A DNA stretch of 64,000 nucleotides from JABSOG01 sp965277695 (GCA_965277695.1 CBDIDQ010000021.1:1-64000); one strand, 5' to 3'; numbered from the stretch's first letter, positions 1 through 10,074 are shown. The notes: a model not told the origin generated them from the letters alone. Numbers and translations are program-made.

Positions 1-1
1 C

Positions 2-2779
2 AGCGCTCTTGAACAATCGATAGACGATATTGTTCAAAATGTCACTGATGATGAGAAAGCACTGTCAGTACAAGAATTTATTGACCAACTGCTCGATGGT
101 GCCATTAATGCGGTAACGGCTGAGACACAAGAGAAATTTGACGACATTTACCAAAAATGGACTGACGGTGAGGATGGTGTAACACCACCGGTAGATGTTG
201 ATCTGATCAGCGATAGTAGCATTGATCTTGATGACAATGATTTAAGGGAATCTTTGCAGCAATTTATTGGTGAACGTCTCGATGATGGTGGGATGCAAGA
301 AGACAGCAATGCCGTCTTTACCGCTGGTGAAGCGTTGGCGCTTGATGGTAAAGACATGGCGAGTTACACCCGAGGTATAGCCATTTATGGCACAGATACC
401 TATGAAGAAGATGAGGACGGTGAAGAAAGTCAGGTTATTCGCGAAGAAATACAAACCGGTAGTGGTAATGATGTGATTTTGCTGGGTCTCGGCGAATTCG
501 ATATTAAAGCCGGTGAAGGTAATAACACCATTTATATCAGCAGTGAGTTTAAAGACATCACAGATGCTCACGACCAGAGCAAATATAGTCTGGATGCTGG
601 CGATATAGAAGAATCCAACATTGCCATACAGCAGAAAAAAGACAGTGACACCCTAGTGATTGATGGTTCGGCCCATATCAATTTAACCCGTTTGGAAGGC
701 ATCAATATGGCAGGGGAGTATACCCGCCAAGCGATCATGTTCCAAGGCGGTGAAAGTAACAAACCGCTGCTGGTAAAAGGACTTGAAAATGTTAATGGTA
801 GTGAAGAAGACGATACCATGGTCAGCAATGCGAACAAATGCAGCACACTGACGGCTAATACGGGTGATAATATCCTCGTCACCGGTTACGGCGTGGCAAC
901 AAACGAAGGGGCACTGAATTTAGTTAACAGCCTCAAAGGCGGTAGCGGCAGTGACAGGCTTTATGGTGCCCATGCCGGCGGTGAAGGTTATACCTCGCTA
1001 ACCGGTGGCACTGGCGGTAAAAACCTCTTGATTGCGGGTGCTGGAGTCAACATGTTACGCGGTGGTCCGGGCAACGATATCTTGGTCAGTGAAGTTAATC
1101 CAGACAAAACCGACGACAATATTTTCATTTTAGGTTTTGGTGATGGCAGTGATCGGATTGAGAAAGGACTTAACACGGTTAATGTCTCATTAACCGATGA
1201 CGGTACCTATAGTAACGGTATCAGTTTTGAATATGGTGAAGCTGGCACTGATCCGCTGGTCGACAGTGGCCGGGATTATAACTATGGCGCGTCAGATCCG
1301 GTCATCACAGATGTCGATAATGTCAGAGATATTTTGCAATTTGGCGAAGGCGTCTCGGCCTTTAATCTGCGCGTCAGCGTGAGTGAAGATGCCTATGGCC
1401 GCAAAGAGCCCAACAGTGACGACTACATTACCGAAGAAGTAACATTTTCATTAATTGCCGATGATACCCGCGTGCTGGATGCCCTTATTGGCGAAGACTT
1501 GAGCAAACCTAACCTGCAAACTGGCGACAGTATCACCATTAAAGGCAACTGGAGCAACTTAACCCACCGCCTGAGAATGTTGCGTTTTGCTGATGGCAGC
1601 AGCTTGAATATCGCTAAAATCAACAACTGGAATACCAGCGCAACGACCAGAAATGATCATGTGGTACTCAATGGTCAAACCTTCTTTCAGGGTTTTTGTG
1701 GCAATGACACCATTAAAGCCGATGGTGGTGACAATGTGATCTTACCGGGTAGTGGCCATAATACGGTGTTAATTTTGGGCGCAGATGATCAGGTATTGAT
1801 TAATCGCAACCCATTAAATCAGGACACCATTTATATTGACGCCAGTGCTGAGCGTTTGACTGTAATACTTGATGGCACCATTCGCCTGCGTGATTTGGGC
1901 ATGGCACTTAATGGTAGCGATCTGACCTTGACCATGGGTGAAGGGGGTAATCGCACAGCACTGGCACAAAACCTTGTGATCATTAACGCCATCGGCAAAC
2001 TATTGTTGCAGTTTGGCACTGGGTTTACCCTCGATCTAACAACAATGGATCTGGCTAGCGTATTGGAAGGTGGTAACAATGATAATACCCTAGATGCCAA
2101 TTCAGTAGGCCCAGCAATTTTGTTGGGTGGCTTTGGTAATGACACCCTTAATGGCGCTCAGACTGGTCCTTGTGTGTTTATGCCCGGTGCTGGTAGCGAT
2201 GTCATAACGGCCAGTCAGGACAATAGTGATGATCTGTATATTCTGCAAGACTGTGGTGGTATTGACCGCTTCGACAGTAGCGGCGATGACACAACACTTG
2301 AAACCATCAGCAACAAAACCATCTTGATGGTTAATACCAACCCTGAATTTGATGCCTCACGAGTGCTCAAGCGTGACGATATCTGGTTTGCAACCCAAGA
2401 TACCGTCAGCGGATTGCCCGACGAGGTTGATCAGAGCCAATTACCTCAGGAGCTGCTTGACCTTGAATCAGGGGATTTGTTGATTTGGATCAGAGGCCAG
2501 AGCAATGGTTGTGTCATTTGTGCTTGGGATAAATGGGATGGCTCCAATAGACTGGTAGTTGCCAACCCATATGAAGGCGCATTTGAAATAGACATAGATG
2601 GTATCAATAGCCTGCTGCCAATCATGGATCGCTTTATCAATGAGGAAGATAGCAGCTATAGCCCTTGGCATCCTGACCTTGGCAATGAGGATGAGACTAT
2701 CAGCTTAAACGTCGAATTGTCTGAAGCGATACTAGAACAATGGACACGCACGACTAGTGTCTTTAAACCGGGTGTTTAA
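2..2779 (+). CDS. RTX-type calcium-binding repeat protein, 3' part (5' end outside window)
   Basis: The frame is open from base 2 to the TAA at 2777-2779, so this is the C-terminal 925 residues of a larger protein; an internal ATG at 254 is not the true start. The sequence is strongly acidic and carries scattered glycine/aspartate nonapeptide-like repeats, for example GGSGSDRLYG, GGPGNDILVSE, GFCGNDTIKADGGDN and GGFGNDTLNGA. These are the hallmark of haemolysin-type Ca-binding (RTX) proteins that form parallel beta-rolls after export. The repeats are degenerate and separated by long non-repeat stretches, as in large adhesin or leukotoxin-like RTX proteins. The last 100 residues hold no RTX repeats and could contain the type I secretion signal (inference). 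No secretion genes (ABC transporter or membrane fusion protein) are downstream. A hairpin terminator follows directly. Exact activity (toxin, adhesin or enzyme) cannot be told from this part. Confidence 0.85.
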   Translation, partial: SALEQSIDDIVQNVTDDEKALSVQEFIDQLLDGAINAVTAETQEKFDDIYQKWTDGEDGVTPPVDVDLISDSSIDLDDNDLRESLQQFIGERLDDGGMQEDSNAVFTAGEALALDGKDMASYTRGIAIYGTDTYEEDEDGEESQVIREEIQTGSGNDVILLGLGEFDIKAGEGNNTIYISSEFKDITDAHDQSKYSLDAGDIEESNIAIQQKKDSDTLVIDGSAHINLTRLEGINMAGEYTRQAIMFQGGESNKPLLVKGLENVNGSEEDDTMVSNANKCSTLTANTGDNILVTGYGVATNEGALNLVNSLKGGSGSDRLYGAHAGGEGYTSLTGGTGGKNLLIAGAGVNMLRGGPGNDILVSEVNPDKTDDNIFILGFGDGSDRIEKGLNTVNVSLTDDGTYSNGISFEYGEAGTDPLVDSGRDYNYGASDPVITDVDNVRDILQFGEGVSAFNLRVSVSEDAYGRKEPNSDDYITEEVTFSLIADDTRVLDALIGEDLSKPNLQTGDSITIKGNWSNLTHRLRMLRFADGSSLNIAKINNWNTSATTRNDHVVLNGQTFFQGFCGNDTIKADGGDNVILPGSGHNTVLILGADDQVLINRNPLNQDTIYIDASAERLTVILDGTIRLRDLGMALNGSDLTLTMGEGGNRTALAQNLVIINAIGKLLLQFGTGFTLDLTTMDLASVLEGGNNDNTLDANSVGPAILLGGFGNDTLNGAQTGPCVFMPGAGSDVITASQDNSDDLYILQDCGGIDRFDSSGDDTTLETISNKTILMVNTNPEFDASRVLKRDDIWFATQDTVSGLPDEVDQSQLPQELLDLESGDLLIWIRGQSNGCVICAWDKWDGSNRLVVANPYEGAFEIDIDGINSLLPIMDRFINEEDSSYSPWHPDLGNEDETISLNVELSEAILEQWTRTTSVFKPGV

Positions 2780-2811
2780 TGCAGGACCAATAGCTTAATA
2801 GTGCCATGATA

Positions 2812-2857
2812 CCGGGCCACCACCTCACCTTGAGGCGTGGTGCCCGGCTTTATTTTA
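2812..2857 (+). terminator. Rho-independent terminator after the RTX gene
   Basis: A GC-rich imperfect hairpin lies at 2812-2847: the left arm begins CCGGGCCACCACCTC, the right arm ends GTGGTGCCCGG, and the loop is about ACCTT. A T-rich stretch (TTTATTTTAT) follows. It lies 33 bases after the RTX stop and ends about 20 bases before the next gene's ATG. It also argues against a GTG start at 2837 for that gene. Confidence 0.75.
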
Positions 2858-2878
2858 TCAAGATTTAAGGATACCACG

Positions 2879-3541
2879 ATGAATGCCCCTACTAAGGAAC
2901 CCGCTCAGCAATCTCAACTTTCTTTTGAGCGTTATTTTCCCACCACCATTGCCTTCACTGACTGGCTCGATGTTGCGCCACTGAATGGCCAGCTAAAAAC
3001 CCATATCTACGCATGGCGCGATAAAGACCAGACCGGGATTGAGCGCTCCAATGCTCGCAAGGTTGGTGCATGGCATAGCGCGACCGATATGCATAAGCGC
3101 AAAGAATTTGCTGACTTTACCAAACGAGTGATTGCTGCCGCACAGAGCTATCTACACGAGCTCGGTGGCGATCCGGAATGTGCAGTGGTTTGCGATGCCA
3201 TGTGGGCCAATGTCAGTGGTAAATACGCTTATAACCGCAACCACAATCACGGTACCTCACTGTTCAGTGGAGTGTATTATGTCCAGGCAGATGTCAAAAA
3301 CAGTGGTCGGATCAACTTTTACGATCCCCGGGAGCAAGCCATTATGACCCCTATATACAGCCAAAAGACCAAAGAAAAACGCCGGGATACTTGGTCTAAA
3401 GTCTTTTATGATCCGCTCCCTGGGCGGATTATTTTCTTTCCCGGTTGGTTGCGCCACGATGTTGATGCCAACCTGAGTGACAATGAAGGTCAGGCAGCGG
3501 ATCGCATCAGTATCAGCTTTAATTTTTACCAGCGTCGCTAG
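2879..3541 (+). CDS. TIGR02466-like putative 2OG-Fe(II) oxygenase
   Basis: A 220-residue protein. The ATG at 2879 is preceded by TAAGGAT; an in-frame GTG at 2837 lies within the terminator hairpin and is rejected. The C-terminal half matches the TIGR02466/2OG-FeII_Oxy_5 pattern: an N-HNHGTSLFSGVYYVQAD segment, then GRINFYDPR, then FPGWLRHDVDAN, and a final DRISISFNF. In this family the HxH/D-like residues of the first segment and the His of the FPxWLxH segment are expected to bind Fe(II), and the Arg of the last strand to bind 2-oxoglutarate. The substrate is unknown for most family members. It sits alone behind an RTX gene with a terminator between, so it probably has its own promoter. A role in hydroxylating the Asp/Asn-rich RTX product is only a guess from proximity. 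Confidence 0.75.
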   Translation: MNAPTKEPAQQSQLSFERYFPTTIAFTDWLDVAPLNGQLKTHIYAWRDKDQTGIERSNARKVGAWHSATDMHKRKEFADFTKRVIAAAQSYLHELGGDPECAVVCDAMWANVSGKYAYNRNHNHGTSLFSGVYYVQADVKNSGRINFYDPREQAIMTPIYSQKTKEKRRDTWSKVFYDPLPGRIIFFPGWLRHDVDANLSDNEGQAADRISISFNFYQRR

Positions 3542-3554
3542 ACGCCTTAAACGC

Positions 3555-5615
3555 CTAAACCTTAAAGGTATGAACCGAGTGATCCAACTCATCGGCTAAA
3601 CTGGCGATTTTATTGTTGTTTTCTAGTGTGGAATGAGAGATCTGCGCATTTTTCTCGGCAATCTCCAACACATCAGAGACTTTAAGCTGAATTTGACTGC
3701 TTTGGTCTTTTTGCTGCCGAGCTGAATCAGCAATTTCGCCACTCATGCCATGGATACGGTTAATTGCCTGATTAATTGTCGCCAGTGCCTGAGTCAATTC
3801 ATCGGTATATTTAACGCATTCTGTTACCTGCTGTTTACCGCTAGAAATATCTGACACCGCATCGTCAATTTGCGATTGCAGCTTTTCAATCATGCTTTGA
3901 ATTTCAGCGGTCGATTGCTGAGTTCTCACCGCCAGCGAGCGCACTTCATCGGCCACCACCGCAAAGCCCCTGCCTTGTTCGCCTGCCCGTGCCGCTTCAA
4001 TTGCCGCATTAAGCGCTAACAGATTAGTTTGTTCAGCGATATTGCGGATGGTCTCAATGATCCCGCCGATCAACGCAGACTCCACCTGCAAACGGTCGAT
4101 ATTCTCTGTCGCCTGATCAAGCTTGGTAGCCAGCGCCCCAATACGCTGATTATTAGCCTCGGCAATACGATCTACCTGTTGACTTTTTTCTAGCGATTGC
4201 TTCATCTCTTCAACCGCCGAATTGGCCTGCTGGGTGACAAAATCGGTGCTGTTATTCATCTGATCGGTGATTTGATTAACCTCACCCACCTTACTGCGTT
4301 GCTCATCGACAAACGCCGACATTTGCTCAATATCCTTGGCAGAATTATCCACTACCTCAGTCAAATTGGTGGTTAATTTAGTCGAACTACCGACAATCTC
4401 CTGTACCAAAGAAGTTAAATCACTCACCACATCATTAATATTACCTGACAACTCGCCAAACTCATCTTTGGAGATCACATTGAGTTTGCGTGACAAATCG
4501 CCCTGTGCCATATAGCGCAGCACTTGATTAATGCCTTTTAATGGCCGCAATGCCCGAATGGTGATAAATATTGCCAACAAAGCACAAAACGTCATAATCA
4601 CCATCATCGAACGCAATTGATTCTGGCCATCTTCAACCTTATCCAGCACTTGCTGTTGTAACGAATTAAACCGCTTATCAGTGGCTTCAACCAGATTATC
4701 CAAATGCCCGCTGGCCTCATTGACATGGCCCTCGGCTACCGTCAACTGCTCCCTAGCAATCTCTCCTTCTCTTAGTTGAGCAAGCTTAATTTCCAGCAGG
4801 TTATTTTCGCCGATCAACAAAGCCGACACCGTAGCATAAGCACTCATCGCCTGATCAATCACCCCTTTGGTATCAATTTCTCCCGACAGAGTTTTGAGAT
4901 ATTCAAACTGGGCATCGAGATTACTGATGACATAACCCATATCCTCTTTTTCTTTTTCGACTTTAGTGATATCGGTCACCACCACCAACTGCTCAGTTGA
5001 GGCGATAAACTTAAACAAAATCCCATCCAGCTGATTAGCAGCCCCAGTAAAACGTCGTAATACTTCGGCGTTGCCAGTACTTTTACCGTCTTCATCCTCA
5101 CTACCGATTTCTGATAGCTCAAACAAAATGGCACCGGCATTATCGATTTCAATTTTTAGGCTGTCATGGGTTTTGGTCAGTATTTCAGTTTGGCTGATAC
5201 GGCTACTCACCCCACCGAGCATTTTTTCAACGGCGGCAATATATTGCAAATAGCTGGCATAAGCACTGTCTAAACTTTGATTGGACGCTGGAGTGTCACT
5301 GACTAATCGATCCAATTGCTGGTAATTCAAATTAAACTGTTGCGTGGCTTGATGGAATTGCTGCAAACTTTCGTCTGTTTGCGTCAAAGTGGTGTGATTA
5401 AAACTGAGGGTACTTAACTTGGCTTGCTTAAGCAAAGTGATCAACAACTGATTACTTCGCTTAAGTATAGGAACGGCCAAGGCATTCACTTGTTGGGTTG
5501 AGCCACTAATATGCCCCAGCTTTGAGTCGGCAGCCAAACTCGACACAATCAACAGCAACAAAACAATGCCGAATCCCAAGTAAACTTTATGCACAACTTT
5601 CAGGTTAAATGTCAT
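3555..5615 (-). CDS. Methyl-accepting chemotaxis protein
   Basis: A 686-residue transmembrane chemoreceptor. TM1 spans about residues 10-29 and TM2 about 336-354. They enclose a roughly 300-residue helical periplasmic sensor with no PAS/Cache motif I can recognise. A HAMP domain (about 355-405, with QGDLSRKL and DEFGEL) and a cytoplasmic coiled-coil signalling domain follow. The hairpin tip carries the near-invariant MCP signature IAEQTNLLALNAAIEAARAG, followed by GRGFAVVADEVRSLA (about 527-560); this binds CheA/CheW. Glu/Gln-rich methylation heptads flank the tip. There is no NWETF-type pentapeptide at the C-terminus. The gene stands alone, converging with the oxygenase gene across 13 bases. 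The ligand cannot be predicted. Confidence 0.95.
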   Translation of the reverse strand: MTFNLKVVHKVYLGFGIVLLLLIVSSLAADSKLGHISGSTQQVNALAVPILKRSNQLLITLLKQAKLSTLSFNHTTLTQTDESLQQFHQATQQFNLNYQQLDRLVSDTPASNQSLDSAYASYLQYIAAVEKMLGGVSSRISQTEILTKTHDSLKIEIDNAGAILFELSEIGSEDEDGKSTGNAEVLRRFTGAANQLDGILFKFIASTEQLVVVTDITKVEKEKEDMGYVISNLDAQFEYLKTLSGEIDTKGVIDQAMSAYATVSALLIGENNLLEIKLAQLREGEIAREQLTVAEGHVNEASGHLDNLVEATDKRFNSLQQQVLDKVEDGQNQLRSMMVIMTFCALLAIFITIRALRPLKGINQVLRYMAQGDLSRKLNVISKDEFGELSGNINDVVSDLTSLVQEIVGSSTKLTTNLTEVVDNSAKDIEQMSAFVDEQRSKVGEVNQITDQMNNSTDFVTQQANSAVEEMKQSLEKSQQVDRIAEANNQRIGALATKLDQATENIDRLQVESALIGGIIETIRNIAEQTNLLALNAAIEAARAGEQGRGFAVVADEVRSLAVRTQQSTAEIQSMIEKLQSQIDDAVSDISSGKQQVTECVKYTDELTQALATINQAINRIHGMSGEIADSARQQKDQSSQIQLKVSDVLEIAEKNAQISHSTLENNNKIASLADELDHSVHTFKV

Positions 5616-5725
5616 AGTCAGTACTTATATCCATGTGTGATAGCATTGATCCGAAATCGGTGTGGAGCACAGAGTAAGGAGTGCAAATACGTCAAATCCA
5701 GATCCTCGGATGGCAACGATTAAAC

Positions 5726-5745
5726 CCTTGGACTAAAAACCAAGG
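5726..5745 (-). terminator. Possible weak terminator after the M4 protease gene
   Basis: The inverted repeat CCTTGG / CCAAGG has an 8-base A-rich loop; read on the minus strand it is followed by a short T-containing stretch. It lies about 57 bases beyond the protease stop, in the 186-base gap that must also hold the chemoreceptor promoter. The stem is short, so support is modest. Confidence 0.35.
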
Positions 5746-5801
5746 CCAAATTAAAGTTTGCACCAAAATCAGCTATCCGCAAGATTTTATTTTTTTGACC
5801 C

Positions 5802-8800
5802 TTACTCGCCCTTCTTCAACAGCAAATTCAACCACGGCAGCATAGATGCAGGCACTGAATTCATATTCAGCATCCCGGAATTTTGTAAAAACTCATCGAG
5901 GTTGCTAAAGCCATCATTATCGGCGTCTTCGTTGGCATCAGCGCCATTAAGCGGATCCAATCCATTGGCTATTTCAACGATATCTGGAATGCCATCGCCG
6001 TCATCATCGCCGTCGCTGTTATTACCAATGCCATCGCCATCAGTATCGAGTGTTTCGAGTGAATTCAATGGCAGCGCATCGATGCCGTCGATCACACCAT
6101 CGCCGTCGCTGTCGGCTATCAGCGGGTCGGTCAGGGTTTGTTCGATTTCAAATTTATCGGCTAAACCATCGTTATCCGAGTCAGCATTAATGGGGGAAGT
6201 GCCAAGCTGAAACTCAGCAAAATTGGTTAAGCCATCTTGATCAAAATCAGCGACCGCATCGGTAATATTCTGAGGGTCCAAGCCATAATAGCTTTCCCAA
6301 AAATCAGGCAACCCATCGCCATCACTGTCGGTTTCACCGCCATCAATGGTATACGACACATTATCTATCCAAGCCGCATCTTCGCCTTTGGCTAGTGAAG
6401 CATCTTTGACATATTGCCATGAGAGCAAATGAAACCCCCGATTGAGTGGTACTGTTATACGCTTCCAGTCTTGGCGACCTGACCATATGCCAATAATTTC
6501 TCCATCGAGCAAAAATTGCAGCACATCATAACGGCCCTCGGTGTTGGTATGGACATCAAACTGCAGCTCTCCTGCGAGAAAAAATCCCTGTAATTCAACC
6601 ACTGCCTTTTCAGCGTCAGCTATAGGCATAGAGCGCAAACTGAAAGTTCCATCGCTGGCGATATCGGTAGCAGGCTGCCAACCTTGATCAGCTAATGCCG
6701 GAATTTGCCAACCGATGGGTAAACCGCTGTGCTCAAACGATTGTAAAAAAGTCCGGGTTAAGCGAGGCACTGAACGATCACTTAGCGGGGACGAACCACC
6801 CCTAAACTCATCCAAATTACTCACCCCATCACCATCGTGATCCAGTCTGGCATCATTACTATCAAGCGGAGATAACCCATACTGTACTTCCCAGCCATCG
6901 GCCACGCCATCGCCATCACTATCAATATTACGTGGGTCGGTGCCCAGCTCAAATTCTTGTAAATTAGTCAGTCCGTCGTGATCAAAATCAGCCAATGCAT
7001 CGGCCGAGTCATCAATGGCAAAGCCATTAAAAAGCTCCCAATAATCCGCCAACCCATCAGCGTCAGCATCAACCACAGCAGCCACATCAAAACGAATATT
7101 ATCAATCCATACCGCATCAGCACCTTGACTGAACCGTTCATTTTTGTGATAAACCCACCCAATAGTGTGAAAACCCTCAGTCAAATAAACCACTTGTTCA
7201 GCCCAATCATTGACGCCACTGCTGCGCAACACCACCTGCCCGTCAACCAACAAGGTAAAATTATCCCCATCGCTTTCGGTTTCAGTCTTTAAATCAAACT
7301 GTAAATAACCAGCAGCAAACAATGACGACCATTGTACCGCTGCGGTTTGATTATGATGGATGCTTGATGAACGCAAACAATAAGAACCATCGGTGCCTGC
7401 TCCTTCCTCTGTCAGCCAACCGGCATCGGCTTGAAGGTCATTAAGCCATTGCGACGGTAAATGTGGTGGCAACTCAACCAATTCAAAGGATTGGCTTGAA
7501 TCGCTAAGCGCCACAGGAAATGAAGCCATATCCTGTGGATCGGTGTTCATCCGAAATTCGATTAAATTACTGAATCCATCGCTATCAGAGTCAGCTCCAC
7601 CATCAATGCTTGCCAGCGGGTTCAATCCATGGCTAATTTCCCAGCCATCGGTTAGTTGATCACCATCAGTGTCCGGGTTTAGCGGGTCGCTACCATACTC
7701 GGTCAGTTCAGCGTTATCAGCCAAACCATCGTTATCGCTATCAGCGTTCATCGGATTAGTGCCCGCGATAAACTCAGCTAGATTGGTTAAACCATCATTA
7801 TCCGAGTCTTGCCCGGCATCATTCGGATTGTGGTTATCCAAACCATACTGCCATTCCCAAAAATCAACGATGCCATCGCCATCAACATCATTCACAGGCA
7901 AATTATCGCAACTCACCCCGACCTGTAAAAAGCTGTTATGCACCTCAAAAGGATTATATTGACGGTCCGTTGCGGCAAATATCACGCCGCAAGCGGCATC
8001 GACAAACGTAGCTGAGTTGGTCCAATAAAACCGATTGGCATCCACCATCACATCAAACGCTTTTTGCATTCCCCAACCGGGCGTATTGGCCAGCAAATAA
8101 AAAGCGCGATTAAATACTCCACTGCTGTAGTGCACATCCATACCAGCCACATAGTTATCCGCATGTCCAATCGAAATACCATCTAACGTCGGATCGGCAA
8201 AATAACGCAAAGCCTCGCCGTTTTTCATCAACTCCCGGCCTGCCAGCCAATCATTACTGCCTCGATGAAAAAACTCAGCGGCTTCTCCGGCAATATCCGA
8301 AAACGCCTCATTAACACCACCAGATTGATTGCGATAAAGCAAAGCAGAATGTTGTTCGGTAAAACCGTGGCTGACTTCATGGGCGACGATATCCAACGAT
8401 ACCAGTGGGTAAAAGTGCTGTCCGCCATCACCAAAAGTCATCGAGCGCCCGTCCCAAAAAGCGTTTGAAAACGAATGACCATAATGCACTTTCATCAACA
8501 ACTGAAACGGCAAAGGGGCGATATCGTACCAATCGTTAAACAGGTTAAACACAGCGGTACCAAAGGTATGAGCATCATTGAGGGGAGAAAAAGCGCCGTT
8601 AATCGCCTCATGTTCGTTACGCCGCTCAGTCGCTGAGCAAGGAAAAGAAAAAGTCTCATCACCGCTAGTTTGATGTTTAAGGTCAACGGTACGCACATTC
8701 TCGTTTTCAAACAGACATAAACCATCTTGCTCAGTCACGGTCATTGCCGCAAAGTCTTCACCGTATTCATAGCGACCGGTTTTTTCATTACCACCGGGTC

Positions 8801-9419
8801 CTGTTGCCTGCGCATGTTTGAGGTTATTCCAATGAGCCAACACCGCACCACTATCACCATCCATAATCAAAGCCGGGCTGGCAACTTTACTTTCGCCCTG
8901 CTGATAAAATGCCTCAACATAATAAGCCAGCACCGCTTTATCGTTATCTGTTAAATAGATGATAGATTTGATTTGCTGGCGGGAAACTTGTGCGGTGGCA
9001 TCAAAGTCATACAACTGCCGACTTTGCTCACGCGCCATTAGCGCCATTTTTTTATCACTGATAGCGGCCTTAATGCCCGACAAATCAGCCTCAATGCCTT
9101 GGGCCAAATCGCCATTAATCCGCTGTATCTGACCTTGCGAATTTTTATGCACAATAATCTGATGGCCCCACACCGGGATGCCACGAAAGGTTTGCTGATA
9201 ACGACGATGACGTTGATTCGATGTGAATGCCGTGAGCGGCAATAATTGATAATCGGAGCCGGGAATGAGCTGATTGAGGGTTTTATTATTAATCTGTTGG
9301 TTTTTTATTGTGTGGCTTTTTGTATATTGGCTGACTACTTTCTGACTCTGTACCGCAAAACCAGTATTGACACAAAGTAGCAGTGCTGCCGACAACAGCC
9401 CTAAACTGCGTTTAACCAT
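5802..9419 (-). CDS. Secreted M4 (thermolysin/vibriolysin-like) metalloprotease with TSP3-like repeats
   Basis: A 1205-residue preproenzyme. It has a signal peptide (about 1-22), an FTP/PepSY-type propeptide (about 40-195, including RGIPVWGHQIIVH) and an M4 catalytic domain (about 205-510). The zinc motif HEVSH is at 347-351, the third ligand Glu371 is in GGVNEAFSD, and the catalytic His is near 430 (DVHYSSGVFNRAF). The rest, about 690 residues, is unusual in length. It has Ca-binding thrombospondin type 3-like repeats (DxDxDGxxD, for example DVDGDGIVDFWEWQYGLD and DSDNDGLADNAEL) interleaved with two related beta-sandwich modules near 640-780 and 890-1040, both ending in an AVWIDNI/AAWIDNV motif. 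The start is supported by GGAGAG before the ATG. It probably degrades extracellular protein; the extra modules may bind substrate or the cell surface (inference). Confidence 0.93.
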   Translation of the reverse strand: MVKRSLGLLSAALLLCVNTGFAVQSQKVVSQYTKSHTIKNQQINNKTLNQLIPGSDYQLLPLTAFTSNQRHRRYQQTFRGIPVWGHQIIVHKNSQGQIQRINGDLAQGIEADLSGIKAAISDKKMALMAREQSRQLYDFDATAQVSRQQIKSIIYLTDNDKAVLAYYVEAFYQQGESKVASPALIMDGDSGAVLAHWNNLKHAQATGPGGNEKTGRYEYGEDFAAMTVTEQDGLCLFENENVRTVDLKHQTSGDETFSFPCSATERRNEHEAINGAFSPLNDAHTFGTAVFNLFNDWYDIAPLPFQLLMKVHYGHSFSNAFWDGRSMTFGDGGQHFYPLVSLDIVAHEVSHGFTEQHSALLYRNQSGGVNEAFSDIAGEAAEFFHRGSNDWLAGRELMKNGEALRYFADPTLDGISIGHADNYVAGMDVHYSSGVFNRAFYLLANTPGWGMQKAFDVMVDANRFYWTNSATFVDAACGVIFAATDRQYNPFEVHNSFLQVGVSCDNLPVNDVDGDGIVDFWEWQYGLDNHNPNDAGQDSDNDGLTNLAEFIAGTNPMNADSDNDGLADNAELTEYGSDPLNPDTDGDQLTDGWEISHGLNPLASIDGGADSDSDGFSNLIEFRMNTDPQDMASFPVALSDSSQSFELVELPPHLPSQWLNDLQADAGWLTEEGAGTDGSYCLRSSSIHHNQTAAVQWSSLFAAGYLQFDLKTETESDGDNFTLLVDGQVVLRSSGVNDWAEQVVYLTEGFHTIGWVYHKNERFSQGADAVWIDNIRFDVAAVVDADADGLADYWELFNGFAIDDSADALADFDHDGLTNLQEFELGTDPRNIDSDGDGVADGWEVQYGLSPLDSNDARLDHDGDGVSNLDEFRGGSSPLSDRSVPRLTRTFLQSFEHSGLPIGWQIPALADQGWQPATDIASDGTFSLRSMPIADAEKAVVELQGFFLAGELQFDVHTNTEGRYDVLQFLLDGEIIGIWSGRQDWKRITVPLNRGFHLLSWQYVKDASLAKGEDAAWIDNVSYTIDGGETDSDGDGLPDFWESYYGLDPQNITDAVADFDQDGLTNFAEFQLGTSPINADSDNDGLADKFEIEQTLTDPLIADSDGDGVIDGIDALPLNSLETLDTDGDGIGNNSDGDDDGDGIPDIVEIANGLDPLNGADANEDADNDGFSNLDEFLQNSGMLNMNSVPASMLPWLNLLLKKGE

Positions 9420-9537
9420 TTAACTCTCCTGTGGACAACATGACAAAGGACAAAGAATTTTAAGTATAGACAGGATCAGCAAATTACCAGTGGAAGATAC
9501 AGATTTTACAATTACTCTATAATTACCTCTAAAAAAT

Positions 9538-10074
9538 TCATTCTTGCCCCTTATTTTTAAACAGGTTTTTTGACAACTCTTCTAATTTGGTAATAAACAC
9601 ATCCCAATTATATCCAGCAATACAACCTATTGCTGTGAACCCAAAGGACGCACTCGATAACTGCTCTTTTCCAGTGAAGGATCCGGTTAAAACGATAAGC
9701 CCACTTTGCAGCAAAGCATATACAATTAAACCAACGATCCCCGAGAGTAGCGGATTTAATATAAAACCCCAAAGATGATCAACATCAAACTTCTTTTCAA
9801 TAGCAACATATCGATGAAATGAAGTAATACTCAGTATTGCCCCTCCTAAAACCGCCCCCAATGACGTATAAAAAGCAAGTTGTATAGAACCATCAAAACT
9901 TACATTTTTATCAAGCCCCCATACCCAACCTATTGCACTAAACTCATTAATCAAGCCATCGAACAACAACCAAACACAGAACAAAGCGTATGAAACAATA
10001 TAACTAACCAACACCACTACCGCGATATAAAACCCGGAGTTTCTTTTATCATTTTCTTGATTATCATCACTCAT
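9538..10074 (-). CDS. Small multi-pass membrane protein, unknown function
   Basis: A 178-residue protein with the start set at the ATG 10072-10074, which has GAGGAAG about 6 bases upstream; a further upstream in-frame start lacks such a site. A polar N-terminus (about 15 residues, rich in D/N/K) is followed by a hydrophobic segment at about 17-38 and further segments near 65-85, 105-128 and 135-155. The tail ends KLEELSKNLFKNKGQE and is probably amphipathic and cytoplasmic. I recognise no family. It is on the opposite strand from the coupled pair that starts at 10307, with a 232-base divergent intergenic region. Its AT-rich composition resembles that pair more than the protease gene, so it may belong to the same acquired segment (inference). 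Confidence 0.6.
   Translation of the reverse strand: MSDDNQENDKRNSGFYIAVVVLVSYIVSYALFCVWLLFDGLINEFSAIGWVWGLDKNVSFDGSIQLAFYTSLGAVLGGAILSITSFHRYVAIEKKFDVDHLWGFILNPLLSGIVGLIVYALLQSGLIVLTGSFTGKEQLSSASFGFTAIGCIAGYNWDVFITKLEELSKNLFKNKGQE

Noticed and set aside
2837..2878. Upstream GTG start for the oxygenase-like gene
   Set aside because: It lies inside the terminator hairpin of the preceding gene, while the ATG at 2879 has its own ribosome site.
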